Positions 1 to 8,443 of a stretch of 64,000 nt of DNA are shown here, piece by piece. Origin of the DNA: Hyphomicrobiales bacterium (GTDB taxonomy: Bacteria; Pseudomonadota; Alphaproteobacteria; Rhizobiales; Rhizobiaceae); the NCBI GenBank assembly GCA_900471515.1, contig UCFC01000013.1, forward strand, positions 62,001 to 126,000. Reading direction: 5' to 3'. Position 1 is the first letter of the stretch; the number at the start of each line of letters is the position of its first letter. Below the pieces are notes generated by a model. It saw only the letters and a list, made by a program, of their open reading frames with translations, did no database searches and was not told the origin of the DNA. Made by a program: the position numbers and the translations under genes.

Positions 1-1
1 C

Positions 2-364
2 CGGCAGGCGAAGGAAGCCTTCCCCGATCTTGCCCCGACGCCCGAGCTTTTGGCGCAATCCGTTGCAGGCATTACGGATTCGGCCGAATTGCAGCTCATT
101 GCCAAGGCCGCGGAATTCCCGCGCGTCGTCGAAAGCGCGGCCCAGTCCCAGGAGCCGCATCGCATCGCTTTTTACCTCTATGATCTTGCCAGCGCCTTCC
201 ACGCCCACTGGAACAAAGGTAAAGATCAGACCGAATTACGATTTGTTAACGATAAGAACCGAGAATCGAGTATTGCCAGACTTGGGCTGGTGTACGCCGT
301 CGCGTCGGTTTTGAAGTCGGGACTTGCCATTACGGGCACTGCCGCACCGGACGAAATGCGATAA
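2..364 (+). CDS. argS: Arginyl-tRNA synthetase, C-terminal end (partial)
   Basis: The reading frame is open from the window edge to a TAA stop, giving about 120 residues. They match the DALR anticodon-binding domain that ends class Ia arginyl-tRNA synthetases: an alpha-helical stretch with YLYDLASAFHAHWN, then a close that includes ARLGLVYAVASVLKSGLAI. The enzyme charges tRNA-Arg in the cytoplasm. The catalytic HIGH/KMSKS parts lie outside the window. The SPOR gene follows 61 bases later on the same strand, an arrangement I associate with Rhizobiales. The identification rests on the C-terminal domain alone but is secure. Confidence 0.9.
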   Translation, partial: RQAKEAFPDLAPTPELLAQSVAGITDSAELQLIAKAAEFPRVVESAAQSQEPHRIAFYLYDLASAFHAHWNKGKDQTELRFVNDKNRESSIARLGLVYAVASVLKSGLAITGTAAPDEMR

Positions 365-425
365 CGTCACCATTTCCCCACAATGCGCTGGCATTGAAGT
401 GTTTGCGTTTTTGAGTGGGATGGGC

Positions 426-3400
426 ATGGCTGATAAACGACTTGCGTATGATACGCGTGGAAAAGACGATATGTTTGCCGACGACGATCCGTTGGCAGAA
501 CTCGCTCGTATCGTCGGCTTTGAGCCTCGTGTTGCCGCCAATACCGTAAGTGATCCCGAACGACAGGAGCCCGCCCTCGATCTCGAGGACGAGCTTTTGC
601 GCGAGTTCGAGCGTTACGATGCGCCGCGTCCCCTGGCTGCCCTCGATCATCCGGCTGAGCAGGTCGCTCAGGATGGTGATGCTTACGACTATGTCGAGCC
701 GGTTCAGGAAGATGTGCCCTCCATCGGCGAAGAGCTCGTCCCTTCGGTTCTGGCCCATTTCGAGACGCCTGTCGTCGAGCCTGTATTTCCTGAAGAGGTT
801 GCTGCCGCTCCCGAGGTGGCCGCACCGGAACCGGTTGCCGCCGAATGGGAGGCGCCTGCCGCCGCCGGCTGGGCTCCGGCTCCCTCGAAGCCTGTCGCCG
901 TTTCCGCGGAACCTCCGGTGACTTTCACGGCCTATGGTGGTGCTCGCGACCTGATCGAGGAGCTTGAGCTTTCGATCGGCAGCGCTCTTCCTGCCGCTCC
1001 GGTCGTCCAGCCGCCGGCGAAGGCGCCGCAGTGGTCGGCCGCCAGCATTCGCCTGCCGCTTGCCAATTTTCATGCGCCGCGTCGCGAAGAGCCGGTTCTT
1101 TCGGAGCCGGTCGCCGAACTGCCGGTTGCTGATGTGCCCGTTGTTGAGCCGGCTCAGTCTGCGGTGGAAACCTTCGCCGTCGCCGACGCGTTTGTGGCCG
1201 AGCCGGAATTGACGGTCGAGCCCGAGCTTGTTGCGCCTGATGTGGCTGAAGAGGCTCCGGCTATTGCCGCGGTTGAAGCGGCAGATTTCGAGCCGGCTGC
1301 GGCATCCTTCGGTTTCCCGGCCGAGATTGACCGCCACGAAGACATTGCCCTTCCGCAAGAGCCCGTCGCAACCCTTGATGATGTCGCTGCTTTCGAGAAG
1401 CCGGAGCCCGACAATGCCGGTTTCGATCTGGTTGCGGCTGCCGCCGAAGGCGATGTTCACGCCGATGCGGCCCTGACGGAAGCGCCGCCGGAGCCGGTCT
1501 TCGATGCGGACGCCTTCGATCTCGACGATCTCCTGGCGGACGTATCGCGTTATCCGGTGCCGCAGCGTGCCGCTGCCCCCATCGTACCGGAGCCTGTTGC
1601 CGCCGCGCCCGAGCCTGCTGCGCCGCAGCCGGCCGCGCCTGTTTTCCAGGCGCCCGTCTTTGAGGCGCCCGTCTTTGAGGCACCCGTGTTCGAAGCGCCT
1701 GTCGCTCGCGCGCCTGCGCAGCCGACGGTGATCGCGCCGGTGCCGATGAGCCGTGCGACGCCGGTTCTTCGCCAGCCGGAAGCACCGAAGCCGGTCGTTC
1801 GCGAACCGGTCGAGCCGGTCTCGCAGCCTATTGCGCCCGCACCTGTCGTCGCGCGTCAGCCGGAGCCGGAAGCCGAAGACCCCTTTGCCGGCCATGATTT
1901 CGAGCTGGACCTTGCCGGCATCGAGCTGGAACTCGCCGATCTCGACTTTTCCGAACCGGCTCCGCAGCCGAAGCCCGAGCCCGCGCGTGCTGCGGCACCC
2001 GTGGCTGCGGCGCAGCCCGCTCCGCGTCCGCAGCCTGCGCCGGTTTTTGCGCCGGAGCCGCAGCCTGCTCCGGTGAGCCGCGCCAAGCCGGCGCCGGCAG
2101 GCGAAACCACCGACGACCTGCCCTTTGACCCCTCGATGATCTCCGATCCGGAAGATCGTCCGGAAACGGTCGAGGACATGCATGTCCCGACGCTGCCGCC
2201 TGTCGAGCACCCGGAACCGGTCGCCAAGACCGCCGATTTCGATTTCGATCTCGATGCCGAGATCGCAAGCTTCTTCGAGCCTGCCAAGCGGCAGGAGAAG
2301 GCGCCTGCTGCCCCTGCCTGGGCGCCCCCGGCTGCTGCTGCAACGGCCGCCGCTGCGGCCAAGCCGGCGGCCAACGCCTTCGCCGACGGTCTCGATGATT
2401 TCGAACGCGCGCTGGAGGAGGATTTCCGCCGCAGCGTCCGTGAGCCGGTCGAGCGCCGCGAGAATGTTTCCGAAGTCCATATCGAATCCGCAAGCCAGAC
2501 GGCGGATTTCAATCGCGCCCGCTCCATGCGCCGCCTCCTGGCGGCGGCCGCCATGCTGGTCGTCTTTGCCGGCGGCGCTTACGGCGTCTACAGCTGGCTG
2601 TCCAACGGTCCCGGCCTCAGCATCGTCGGCTCGGGCGAGCCGCGCGTCATTGCCGCCGATAAGGACCCGGTCAAGGTCGTGCCCGAAAATCCGGGCGGCA
2701 AGACCGTGCCGAACCAGGACAAGGCCGTCTATGACCGCGTTGCGGGTGCTGCCGAAGAGCCGAAGCAGAAGGCTCTCGTCTCCTCCGACGAACAGCCGGT
2801 CGATGTCGTCCAGCGAACGCTGACGCCGGAAGTCTCGCCCGATGACGATGAGGGCGGCGCCGATCCGGTTCTGCCGACCGCCGTCGGCGAGACGCAGGAT
2901 CCGCGCCTGCTGCCTGACCATAATGCGACCGCGGATGCCTCCGCTGCCGATGACGGTGCCGCATCGTCCGTTTCGCCGCGCAAGGTCCGCACGATGATCG
3001 TCAAGCCGGATGGCACGCTTGTCGCCCGCGAAGAGCCGGCGCCTGCCGGGCAATCCGCACCGGCCGACGAAGTCGCTTCGGCCGCGCCTGCAGGTCAGCC
3101 TGCCGCAACACCGTCTGCCGCAAGTTTCCCGGCCAGCGCCGGCAATCAGGCTGCGTCCTCGGCGCTTCCCCCTGCCGGAACCGCACCTGCGGCCGAGCCG
3201 GCTCAGACCGTGGCCAAGGCGGCCGAAGTGAACGCCGCCAACGCCGGCCAGGTCGATCCGCCGGTTCGCGAAGTCGCGACGACTGCGATCACCGATGCCG
3301 CATCCGCATCCGCTGCGCCGACGGATACGGCACCCGTGCCGATCGCCCGCCCGGCCGAGCAGCCCGTCAATGTCGTCGGCACCGTAACGGAAAACGGCAA

Positions 3401-3734
3401 TGTTCGCCCGACAGCCCCGCAGAAACCGACCCAGGTTGCCTCTGCGCCGGCCGCCGCCCAGCCGGCACAGCAGGCTCCGGCCGCCGCAAGCGGTGGCTAC
3501 GGCATCCAGATCGCATCCTTGCCGTCGGAGGATGAGGCGAAGAAGTCCTATGCCAGCCTGTCGAAGAAATTCGCAGGCGTGCTCGGTGGCCGTGCCTATG
3601 AAATCCGCAAGGCCGATATTGCCGGCAAGGGCACGTTCTACCGCGTCCGTATCCCGGCCGGTTCCAAGGATGAAGCTGCCGCGCTTTGCGAGCAGTATCG
3701 CGCGGCCGGCGGAAGCTGCCTCATCTCGCGCTGA
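426..3734 (+). CDS. Giant SPOR-domain membrane protein
   Basis: A protein of about 1102 residues. The N-terminal 700 residues are Ala/Pro/Glu/Val-rich low-complexity sequence, predicted disordered, with a tandem APVFE pentapeptide run around bases 1635-1709. A single membrane segment follows at about residues 704-724 (LLAAAAMLVVFAGGAYGVY). After another Pro/Ala linker, a SPOR domain occupies about residues 1023-1102 (starting GGYGIQIASLPSEDEA). SPOR domains bind denuded peptidoglycan glycans at division septa, so I infer a bitopic divisome-associated protein with a long cytoplasmic arm. The start is the ATG giving MADKRLAYD; an in-frame ATG lies six bases upstream at 420. A terminator hairpin follows the stop. 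nagZ downstream fits a cell-wall theme. Confidence 0.85.
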   Translation: MADKRLAYDTRGKDDMFADDDPLAELARIVGFEPRVAANTVSDPERQEPALDLEDELLREFERYDAPRPLAALDHPAEQVAQDGDAYDYVEPVQEDVPSIGEELVPSVLAHFETPVVEPVFPEEVAAAPEVAAPEPVAAEWEAPAAAGWAPAPSKPVAVSAEPPVTFTAYGGARDLIEELELSIGSALPAAPVVQPPAKAPQWSAASIRLPLANFHAPRREEPVLSEPVAELPVADVPVVEPAQSAVETFAVADAFVAEPELTVEPELVAPDVAEEAPAIAAVEAADFEPAAASFGFPAEIDRHEDIALPQEPVATLDDVAAFEKPEPDNAGFDLVAAAAEGDVHADAALTEAPPEPVFDADAFDLDDLLADVSRYPVPQRAAAPIVPEPVAAAPEPAAPQPAAPVFQAPVFEAPVFEAPVFEAPVARAPAQPTVIAPVPMSRATPVLRQPEAPKPVVREPVEPVSQPIAPAPVVARQPEPEAEDPFAGHDFELDLAGIELELADLDFSEPAPQPKPEPARAAAPVAAAQPAPRPQPAPVFAPEPQPAPVSRAKPAPAGETTDDLPFDPSMISDPEDRPETVEDMHVPTLPPVEHPEPVAKTADFDFDLDAEIASFFEPAKRQEKAPAAPAWAPPAAAATAAAAAKPAANAFADGLDDFERALEEDFRRSVREPVERRENVSEVHIESASQTADFNRARSMRRLLAAAAMLVVFAGGAYGVYSWLSNGPGLSIVGSGEPRVIAADKDPVKVVPENPGGKTVPNQDKAVYDRVAGAAEEPKQKALVSSDEQPVDVVQRTLTPEVSPDDDEGGADPVLPTAVGETQDPRLLPDHNATADASAADDGAASSVSPRKVRTMIVKPDGTLVAREEPAPAGQSAPADEVASAAPAGQPAATPSAASFPASAGNQAASSALPPAGTAPAAEPAQTVAKAAEVNAANAGQVDPPVREVATTAITDAASASAAPTDTAPVPIARPAEQPVNVVGTVTENGNVRPTAPQKPTQVASAPAAAQPAQQAPAAASGGYGIQIASLPSEDEAKKSYASLSKKFAGVLGGRAYEIRKADIAGKGTFYRVRIPAGSKDEAAALCEQYRAAGGSCLISR

Positions 3735-3756
3735 GCTTTCCCGACTGTCTGATCGG

Positions 3757-3787
3757 AGCGGCGGGCCTGTCCCGCCGTTCTTTTTTG
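3757..3787 (+). terminator. Intrinsic terminator after the SPOR gene
   Basis: A seven-base-pair GC stem (CGGCGGG / CCCGCCG) with a five-base loop is followed by TTCTTTTTTG. It sits between the SPOR gene and nagZ and would end or attenuate the upstream transcript. Confidence 0.7.
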
Positions 3788-3842
3788 TGGGATCGCGCTT
3801 GACCTCGCTCGCAATTCGCGGTGCGGCCCTTATGATTCGGGT

Positions 3843-4856
3843 ATGAGCGAATCAAAAGCAATGATCCTTGGCTGCAGCGGCCTCACGCTGACCGACGAAG
3901 AGAAGGCCTTCTACAGGGCGGAGCGCCCGTGGGGCTTCATTCTCTTCGGACGAAACATTTCCGAAGCGCAGCAGATCGCCGATCTCGTTGCCGAGCTGCG
4001 TGAATGCGTCGGCTGGCATGCGCCGGTGCTGATCGATCAGGAGGGCGGCCGCGTCCAGCGTATCCGCCCGCCGATCCTGCAGCACTATCCGCCGGGACAG
4101 GCGCTCGGCGATCTCTATCGCCGCGACCGTGCCCTTGGCCTGCGCGCCGCCTGGCTGATGTCGCGCCTGCATGCCTTCGATCTGCGGAGGTTCGGCATCA
4201 ATGTCGATTGCCTGCCGGTGCTCGACGTTCCGGTCGAAGGCAGCAGCAATGTCATTGGCAACAGAGCCTATGGCGGCGATCCCGCAACCGTCACGGCGAT
4301 GGGACGGGCGGCCGCGGAGGGCTTGAAAGCCGGCGGCCTGCTGCCGGTCATGAAGCACATGCCGGGCCACGGGCGCGGTTTTGCGGATTCGCATCTGGAG
4401 CTGCCCGTCGTCACCGTCTCTCGCGAGGAATTGCAGGCGCATGACTTCCCGCCCTTCGTCGCCATGAAGGATGAGTTGATGGCGATGACCTGCCATGTCG
4501 TCTTTACGGCCATCGATCCGGACAATCCGGCCACGACCTCCCGCAAGGTGATCGATCAGGTGATCCGCACCGAGATCGGCTTCCAGGGGTTGCTGCTTTC
4601 CGACGATACGTCGATGAATGCGCTTTCGGGCACGATCGGCGAACGTGCTGCGAATATCATTGCAGGCGGCTGCGATATCGTGCTGCATTGCAACGGCCAT
4701 ATGGACGAGATGCGTGAGGTCGTGGCAAATGTTCCGCCGCTGACGGGTGCTGCCCGAAAGCGGGCACGGATCGTCGAGGACGGGTTCCCGGCGCCGGACG
4801 CGACGGACGAGGCGGCGATAAGGGCAGAATTCGACGCCATGTTTGCAACGGCGTGA
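3843..4856 (+). CDS. nagZ: Beta-N-acetylhexosaminidase, GH3 family
   Basis: A 337-residue cytoplasmic glycoside hydrolase of family 3 that removes N-acetylglucosamine from anhydro-muropeptides during peptidoglycan recycling. It carries LIDQEGGRVQRI near residue 60. The NagZ loop signature KHMPGHGRGFADSH is near residue 171; its Asp-His dyad acts in general acid/base catalysis. LLSDDTSM near residue 254 contains the nucleophile aspartate. The length matches the compact single-domain NagZ type. The gene begins 108 bases after the SPOR gene and is closely followed by scpA on the same strand. Confidence 0.95.
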   Translation: MSESKAMILGCSGLTLTDEEKAFYRAERPWGFILFGRNISEAQQIADLVAELRECVGWHAPVLIDQEGGRVQRIRPPILQHYPPGQALGDLYRRDRALGLRAAWLMSRLHAFDLRRFGINVDCLPVLDVPVEGSSNVIGNRAYGGDPATVTAMGRAAAEGLKAGGLLPVMKHMPGHGRGFADSHLELPVVTVSREELQAHDFPPFVAMKDELMAMTCHVVFTAIDPDNPATTSRKVIDQVIRTEIGFQGLLLSDDTSMNALSGTIGERAANIIAGGCDIVLHCNGHMDEMREVVANVPPLTGAARKRARIVEDGFPAPDATDEAAIRAEFDAMFATA

Positions 4857-4881
4857 CGGCGGCCGGAAAGGCAGGGTCAGG

Positions 4882-5742
4882 GTGAACACGATCAAGGGCA
4901 CAGAGCGGTCACAGGCGGCGTCCACGCCGATGGACAAGCTGTGGCAGGAGAACGGCTCGGAACGTGCCACCCATGAACCCGCGCTCGTGATCGATGTCGC
5001 CGGCTTCGAAGGCCCCCTCGACCTGCTGCTTTACCTTGCCCGCAACCAGAAGGTCGATCTGTCGCGCATTTCCGTCCTTGCCCTTGCCGAGCAATATCTG
5101 CAGTTCATCGAAAGCGCGCGGCGTATCCGCATCGAGCTTGCCGCCGATTATCTCGTGATGGCCGCCTGGCTTGCCTACCTGAAATCGCGGCTGCTGATCC
5201 CGCAGCAGGTCAAGGACGACGGCCCCTCGGGCGAGGAGATGGCCGCGACGCTGGCCTTCCGCCTCAAGCGGCTGGAAGCGATGCGTCAGGTGGCCGACGG
5301 CCTCGTCAATCGCAACCGGCTCGGACGCGACATTTTCGCCCGCGGTGCGCCTGAGCACATCCCGGCCCGCCACCAGTCCGATTATGACGCCAATCTCTAC
5401 GATCTCCTGAGTGCCTACGCGGCCTTGCGCCAGCGCCATGCGATCACGCAGGTGACGATCGAGCGGCGCAATGTCTGGTCGCTGACCGATGCCCGCGAAC
5501 TGCTGACCCAGATGATCGGCGATATCGTCGACTGGACCGCGCTCGAACAATACCTGCTGCGCTACCTTGCAAGCCCCGCCGAGCGCGTTACCGCCGTTGC
5601 CAGTGCCTTTGCCGCCTCGCTTGAGCTGGTGCGCGAAGGCAAGCTCGAAATCCGCCAGGACGGCGCCTTCCAGCCGATCTATATGCGTCGGGGCCCGAAA
5701 CATGCCACCTTGCAGGTGGTCGAACAGGAGCAGTCGGATTGA
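4882..5742 (+). CDS. scpA: Segregation and condensation protein A
   Basis: A kleisin of about 286 residues that bridges SMC heads in the chromosome-condensing SMC-ScpAB complex. The N-terminal block FEGPLDLLLYLARNQKVDL, the central helices ADYLVMAAWLAYLKSRLL and the C-terminal winged-helix region are typical of ScpA. The start is uncertain: GTG at 4882 (NTIKGTERSQ) or ATG at 4930 (MDKLWQENGSE); an ATG at 4843 would overlap nagZ and looks too early. The stop overlaps the scpB start, so the two are probably translationally coupled. Confidence 0.93.
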   Translation: MNTIKGTERSQAASTPMDKLWQENGSERATHEPALVIDVAGFEGPLDLLLYLARNQKVDLSRISVLALAEQYLQFIESARRIRIELAADYLVMAAWLAYLKSRLLIPQQVKDDGPSGEEMAATLAFRLKRLEAMRQVADGLVNRNRLGRDIFARGAPEHIPARHQSDYDANLYDLLSAYAALRQRHAITQVTIERRNVWSLTDARELLTQMIGDIVDWTALEQYLLRYLASPAERVTAVASAFAASLELVREGKLEIRQDGAFQPIYMRRGPKHATLQVVEQEQSD

Positions 5743-6473
5743 TCGACGTGCGAGACGATGATTTTGAGGGCGAGGACGGGGAAGGCGAGGGCGAGGGCGA
5801 GGGCATTGCCCGCGATCTGCAGGCCGAGATAGAGGCGGAGCGCATAGCCGAAGCTTTGGTTTTCGCCTCCGCCCAGCCTGTATCGGAAGCTTTCATCACC
5901 GATCGCCTGCCGAGAGGATTCGACGCGCACGCGGTCATGCTGCGCCTGAAGGACCAGTACGCGCCGCGCGGCGTCAATCTCGTGCAGGTCGACGATGCCT
6001 GGGCCTTCCGCACGGCTGCCGATCTCTCCTTCGTCATCCGCCGTGACGAAAACGAGGTGAAGAAGCTTTCCCGCGCCGCCCTCGAAGTGCTGGCGATCAT
6101 TGCCTATCACCAGCCGGTGACGCGCGCCGAAATCGAGGATATCAGAGGCGTCCAGACTTCGCGCGGCACGCTTGACGTGCTGATGGAGGCGGGCTGGGTG
6201 CGTTTCCGCGGCCGTCGCCGCACGCCGGGCCGGCCCGTTACGCTCGGCACGACGCGGGATTTCCTCGACCATTTCGGCCTTGAGGAACTGCGTGACCTGC
6301 CGGGCCTCGAAGAACTCAAGGGCGCCGGCCTGCTCTCCGGCCGCATCCCCGCCAATTTCAACATACCGTCCCCCCTCATGAACGACGAGCTGACCGAGGA
6401 CGAGGATCCGATTACACAACTGGACCTTGAAGAGCTTGGACTGCTCGCCCCCGGCGGTGCCGCTGAAGACTAG
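5739..6473 (+). CDS. scpB: Segregation and condensation protein B
   Basis: A 244-residue partner of ScpA, forming the dimer that caps the kleisin in the SMC complex. Two winged-helix domains are visible: AEALVFASAQPVSEAFI near residue 30, and ALEVLAIIAYHQPVTRAEIE near residue 115 with the conserved RGTLDVLMEAGWV region after it. The start is a TTG overlapping the scpA TGA, with GTG at 5748 as the alternative. The N-terminus is a very acidic Glu-Gly tract encoded by a repeated GGCGAG hexamer, which could vary in length. Confidence 0.93.
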   Translation: MIDVRDDDFEGEDGEGEGEGEGIARDLQAEIEAERIAEALVFASAQPVSEAFITDRLPRGFDAHAVMLRLKDQYAPRGVNLVQVDDAWAFRTAADLSFVIRRDENEVKKLSRAALEVLAIIAYHQPVTRAEIEDIRGVQTSRGTLDVLMEAGWVRFRGRRRTPGRPVTLGTTRDFLDHFGLEELRDLPGLEELKGAGLLSGRIPANFNIPSPLMNDELTEDEDPITQLDLEELGLLAPGGAAED

Positions 6474-6546
6474 CGAAGGTTGGTCTTGCTTTTGCCATGC
6501 GCGCGCAAAACAATGTCAATCACTACTTTTCGATGGATGAATGGCT

Positions 6547-6571
6547 TGTCACAAAGGCCGATACCGTGACA
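6547..6571. promoter_or_regulatory. Inverted repeat upstream of tatA
   Basis: TGTCAC and GTGACA form a perfect six-base dyad separated by 13 bases, in the 183-base gap between scpB and tatA. This is the only gap in the scpA-tatC run big enough for a separate promoter. The repeat could be an operator, but no regulator can be named and chance is possible. Confidence 0.25.
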
Positions 6572-6656
6572 TTAAGCTCAATCCAGAAGGATTGATGTTG
6601 GAAACCGTATCGGAAATTCTTACATCGAGGGAACACCGCAACAGGGAGTATGCGTA

Positions 6657-6848
6657 ATGGGTTCTTTTAGCATGTGGCACTGGCTGATCGTCCTGGTCAT
6701 CGTGCTGTTGTTGTTCGGTCGCGGCAAGATCCCGGAACTGATGGGCGACGTTGCCAAGGGCATCAAGAGCTTCAAGAAGGGCATGAACGACGAGGACGCG
6801 CCGGAAGCCGCAAAGACCGTCGATCACAAGGCCGACGAAACGAAATAA
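6657..6848 (+). CDS. tatA: Twin-arginine translocase subunit TatA
   Basis: A 63-residue inner-membrane protein that forms the variable pore of the Tat system for folded proteins. It shows the short N-terminal transmembrane helix ([15 protein letters not shown]), the FGRGKIPEL hinge, an amphipathic helix ([15 protein letters not shown]) and a charged tail. The start is preceded by GGGAG. It is first in a tatABC operon; tatB begins 51 bases later. Confidence 0.97.
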   Translation: MGSFSMWHWLIVLVIVLLLFGRGKIPELMGDVAKGIKSFKKGMNDEDAPEAAKTVDHKADETK

Positions 6849-6899
6849 CCACGTACGGGAAAGGGCGCAGCCCCCGCGCCGCCCGTTCAGGAGCCTTGC

Positions 6900-7526
6900 A
6901 TGTTCGATATTGGCTGGACCGAGCTCTTGGTTATCGCGGTCGTTCTGATCGTGGTTGTCGGTCCGAAGGATCTGCCGCCGATGCTGCGCGCTTTCGGCAA
7001 GATGACGGCACGTGCCCGCAAGGTGGCGGGCGAGTTTCGCGCGCAATTCGACGAAGCGCTGCGCGAAGCCGAACTTGACGATGTGCGCCGCACGATCAGC
7101 GACGCCCAGCAGCTCAATCCGGTCAACAGCCTGCGCGAGGCGATGAACCCGCTGCGCCAGATGGGCAACGAGATCAAGGCCGATCTGCAGAACGCGACAA
7201 GGGTCGACAAGCCGGCAGAACAGGCTGTGCAGAACAAGACGGAAGTCCCGCCCGCGGACGTATCTGCGCCGGCGCCGTCTCTGAGCCTGCCGGAAACGCC
7301 GCCGGTCGTACCCGGGCCGCAGCCGGTCGCCGCCGCAACCGTCGCGCCCGTTGCCGTGGCGGAAAAGCCGAAGCCCGTGCGCAAGCCGCGCGTGAAGGCG
7401 GCGGACAAGGCCGATGCCGCCGCACTGGTGGCCGCTCCGGCCGAAAAGCCGAAGCGGGTCGCCGCGGCCAGGAAGCCGACCGAAGTCAAAAAGCCGGCGG
7501 CCAAAAAGAAGAAGGATGAGGCATGA
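6900..7526 (+). CDS. tatB: Twin-arginine translocase subunit TatB
   Basis: A 208-residue Tat component that forms the signal-peptide receptor with TatC. The N-terminal helix (IGWTELLVIAVVLIVVVGPK), the conserved GPKDLPPMLRAFGK and the long amphipathic helix ARARKVAGEFRAQF identify it and separate it from TatA. The C-terminal half (about residues 115-208) is a Pro/Ala/Lys-rich disordered tail, longer than in enterobacteria. CAGGAG precedes the ATG. The stop overlaps the tatC ATGA. Confidence 0.96.
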   Translation: MFDIGWTELLVIAVVLIVVVGPKDLPPMLRAFGKMTARARKVAGEFRAQFDEALREAELDDVRRTISDAQQLNPVNSLREAMNPLRQMGNEIKADLQNATRVDKPAEQAVQNKTEVPPADVSAPAPSLSLPETPPVVPGPQPVAAATVAPVAVAEKPKPVRKPRVKAADKADAAALVAAPAEKPKRVAAARKPTEVKKPAAKKKKDEA

Positions 7527-8350
7527 GCGGTGATATCGAAGACAAGCCGCAGCCGTTGATCGAGCACCTGATGGAGCTGCGCACGCGGCTGATCTGGTCG
7601 ATCGGCGCGTTCTTCCTCGCCTTTATCGCGTGCTTCATCTTTGCCAAGCACATCTTCAACTACCTCGTCTATCCCTACAAGCTGGCTGTCAGCTGGGCGC
7701 ATCTCGATGTCGACAAGGCACAGCTGATCTACACGGCGCCGCAGGAATTCTTCTTCACGCAGGTCAAGGTCGCCATGTTCGGCGGTCTTGTCATCGCGTT
7801 CCCGATCATTGCCGCCCAGATCTACAAGTTCGTGGCGCCCGGCCTCTACAAGAACGAACGTCAGGCCTTCCTGCCGTTCCTGATCGCCTCGCCGATCCTG
7901 TTCCTCATGGGCGGCGCGCTGGTCTATTTCTTCTTCACGCCCATGGTCATGTGGTTCTTCCTGTCCATGCAGCAGGCGCCCGGCCATGATGAAGTGGCGA
8001 TCTCGCTTCTGCCGAAGGTTTCGGAATATCTGAGCCTCATCATGACGCTGGTCTTCTCCTTCGGCCTCGTCTTCCAGCTGCCGGTCATCACCACGCTTCT
8101 GGCCCGCGTCGGCCTTCTGACGTCGCAGTGGCTCGCCGAAAAGCGCAAGTTCGCGATCGTGCTTGCCTTCGTGGTCGCCGCGGTGCTGACGCCGCCCGAT
8201 CCCATGTCCCAGATCGGTCTTGCGCTGCCGACGATCCTTCTCTACGAGATTTCCATCTACGCGGCACGACTCGTGGAGCGTCAGCGTTCCAAACAGGCGC
8301 TTGAAGAGGCCAGTGAATCCTCCGAGGTCGCCAAGACGGACAGCGTCTGA
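7523..8350 (+). CDS. tatC: Twin-arginine translocase subunit TatC
   Basis: A 275-residue polytopic membrane protein with six predicted transmembrane helices, the core receptor for RR signal peptides. It shows the family N-terminus QPLIEHLMELRTRLIWS, the periplasmic-loop region FFTQVKVAMFGGLVIAFPII and AAVLTPPDPMSQ near the end. ATGA overlap with tatB implies coupled translation. A nine-base-pair hairpin lies between this gene and serS. Confidence 0.97.
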   Translation: MSGDIEDKPQPLIEHLMELRTRLIWSIGAFFLAFIACFIFAKHIFNYLVYPYKLAVSWAHLDVDKAQLIYTAPQEFFFTQVKVAMFGGLVIAFPIIAAQIYKFVAPGLYKNERQAFLPFLIASPILFLMGGALVYFFFTPMVMWFFLSMQQAPGHDEVAISLLPKVSEYLSLIMTLVFSFGLVFQLPVITTLLARVGLLTSQWLAEKRKFAIVLAFVVAAVLTPPDPMSQIGLALPTILLYEISIYAARLVERQRSKQALEEASESSEVAKTDSV

Positions 8351-8389
8351 GCGCGTCACGACATTTCTCCGAGTTCTGCCGTTTCCCAT

Positions 8390-8412
8390 CCGGTCGGGTT
8401 TTTCCCGACCGG
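8390..8412 (+). terminator. Hairpin between tatC and serS
   Basis: A perfect nine-base stem (CCGGTCGGG / CCCGACCGG) with a TTTTT loop lies 40 bases after the tatC stop. No T-run follows, so it may be a processing site or weak terminator rather than a full intrinsic terminator. Confidence 0.4.
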
Positions 8413-8443
8413 TTCATGTCTGTTGAAACGATCTGGAACGACG

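Noticed and set aside
330..3053. A 907-codon open frame antisense to the SPOR gene
   Set aside because: It is Arg/Gly/Asp-rich with no domain, and is the expected shadow of a GC-rich low-complexity gene on the other strand.
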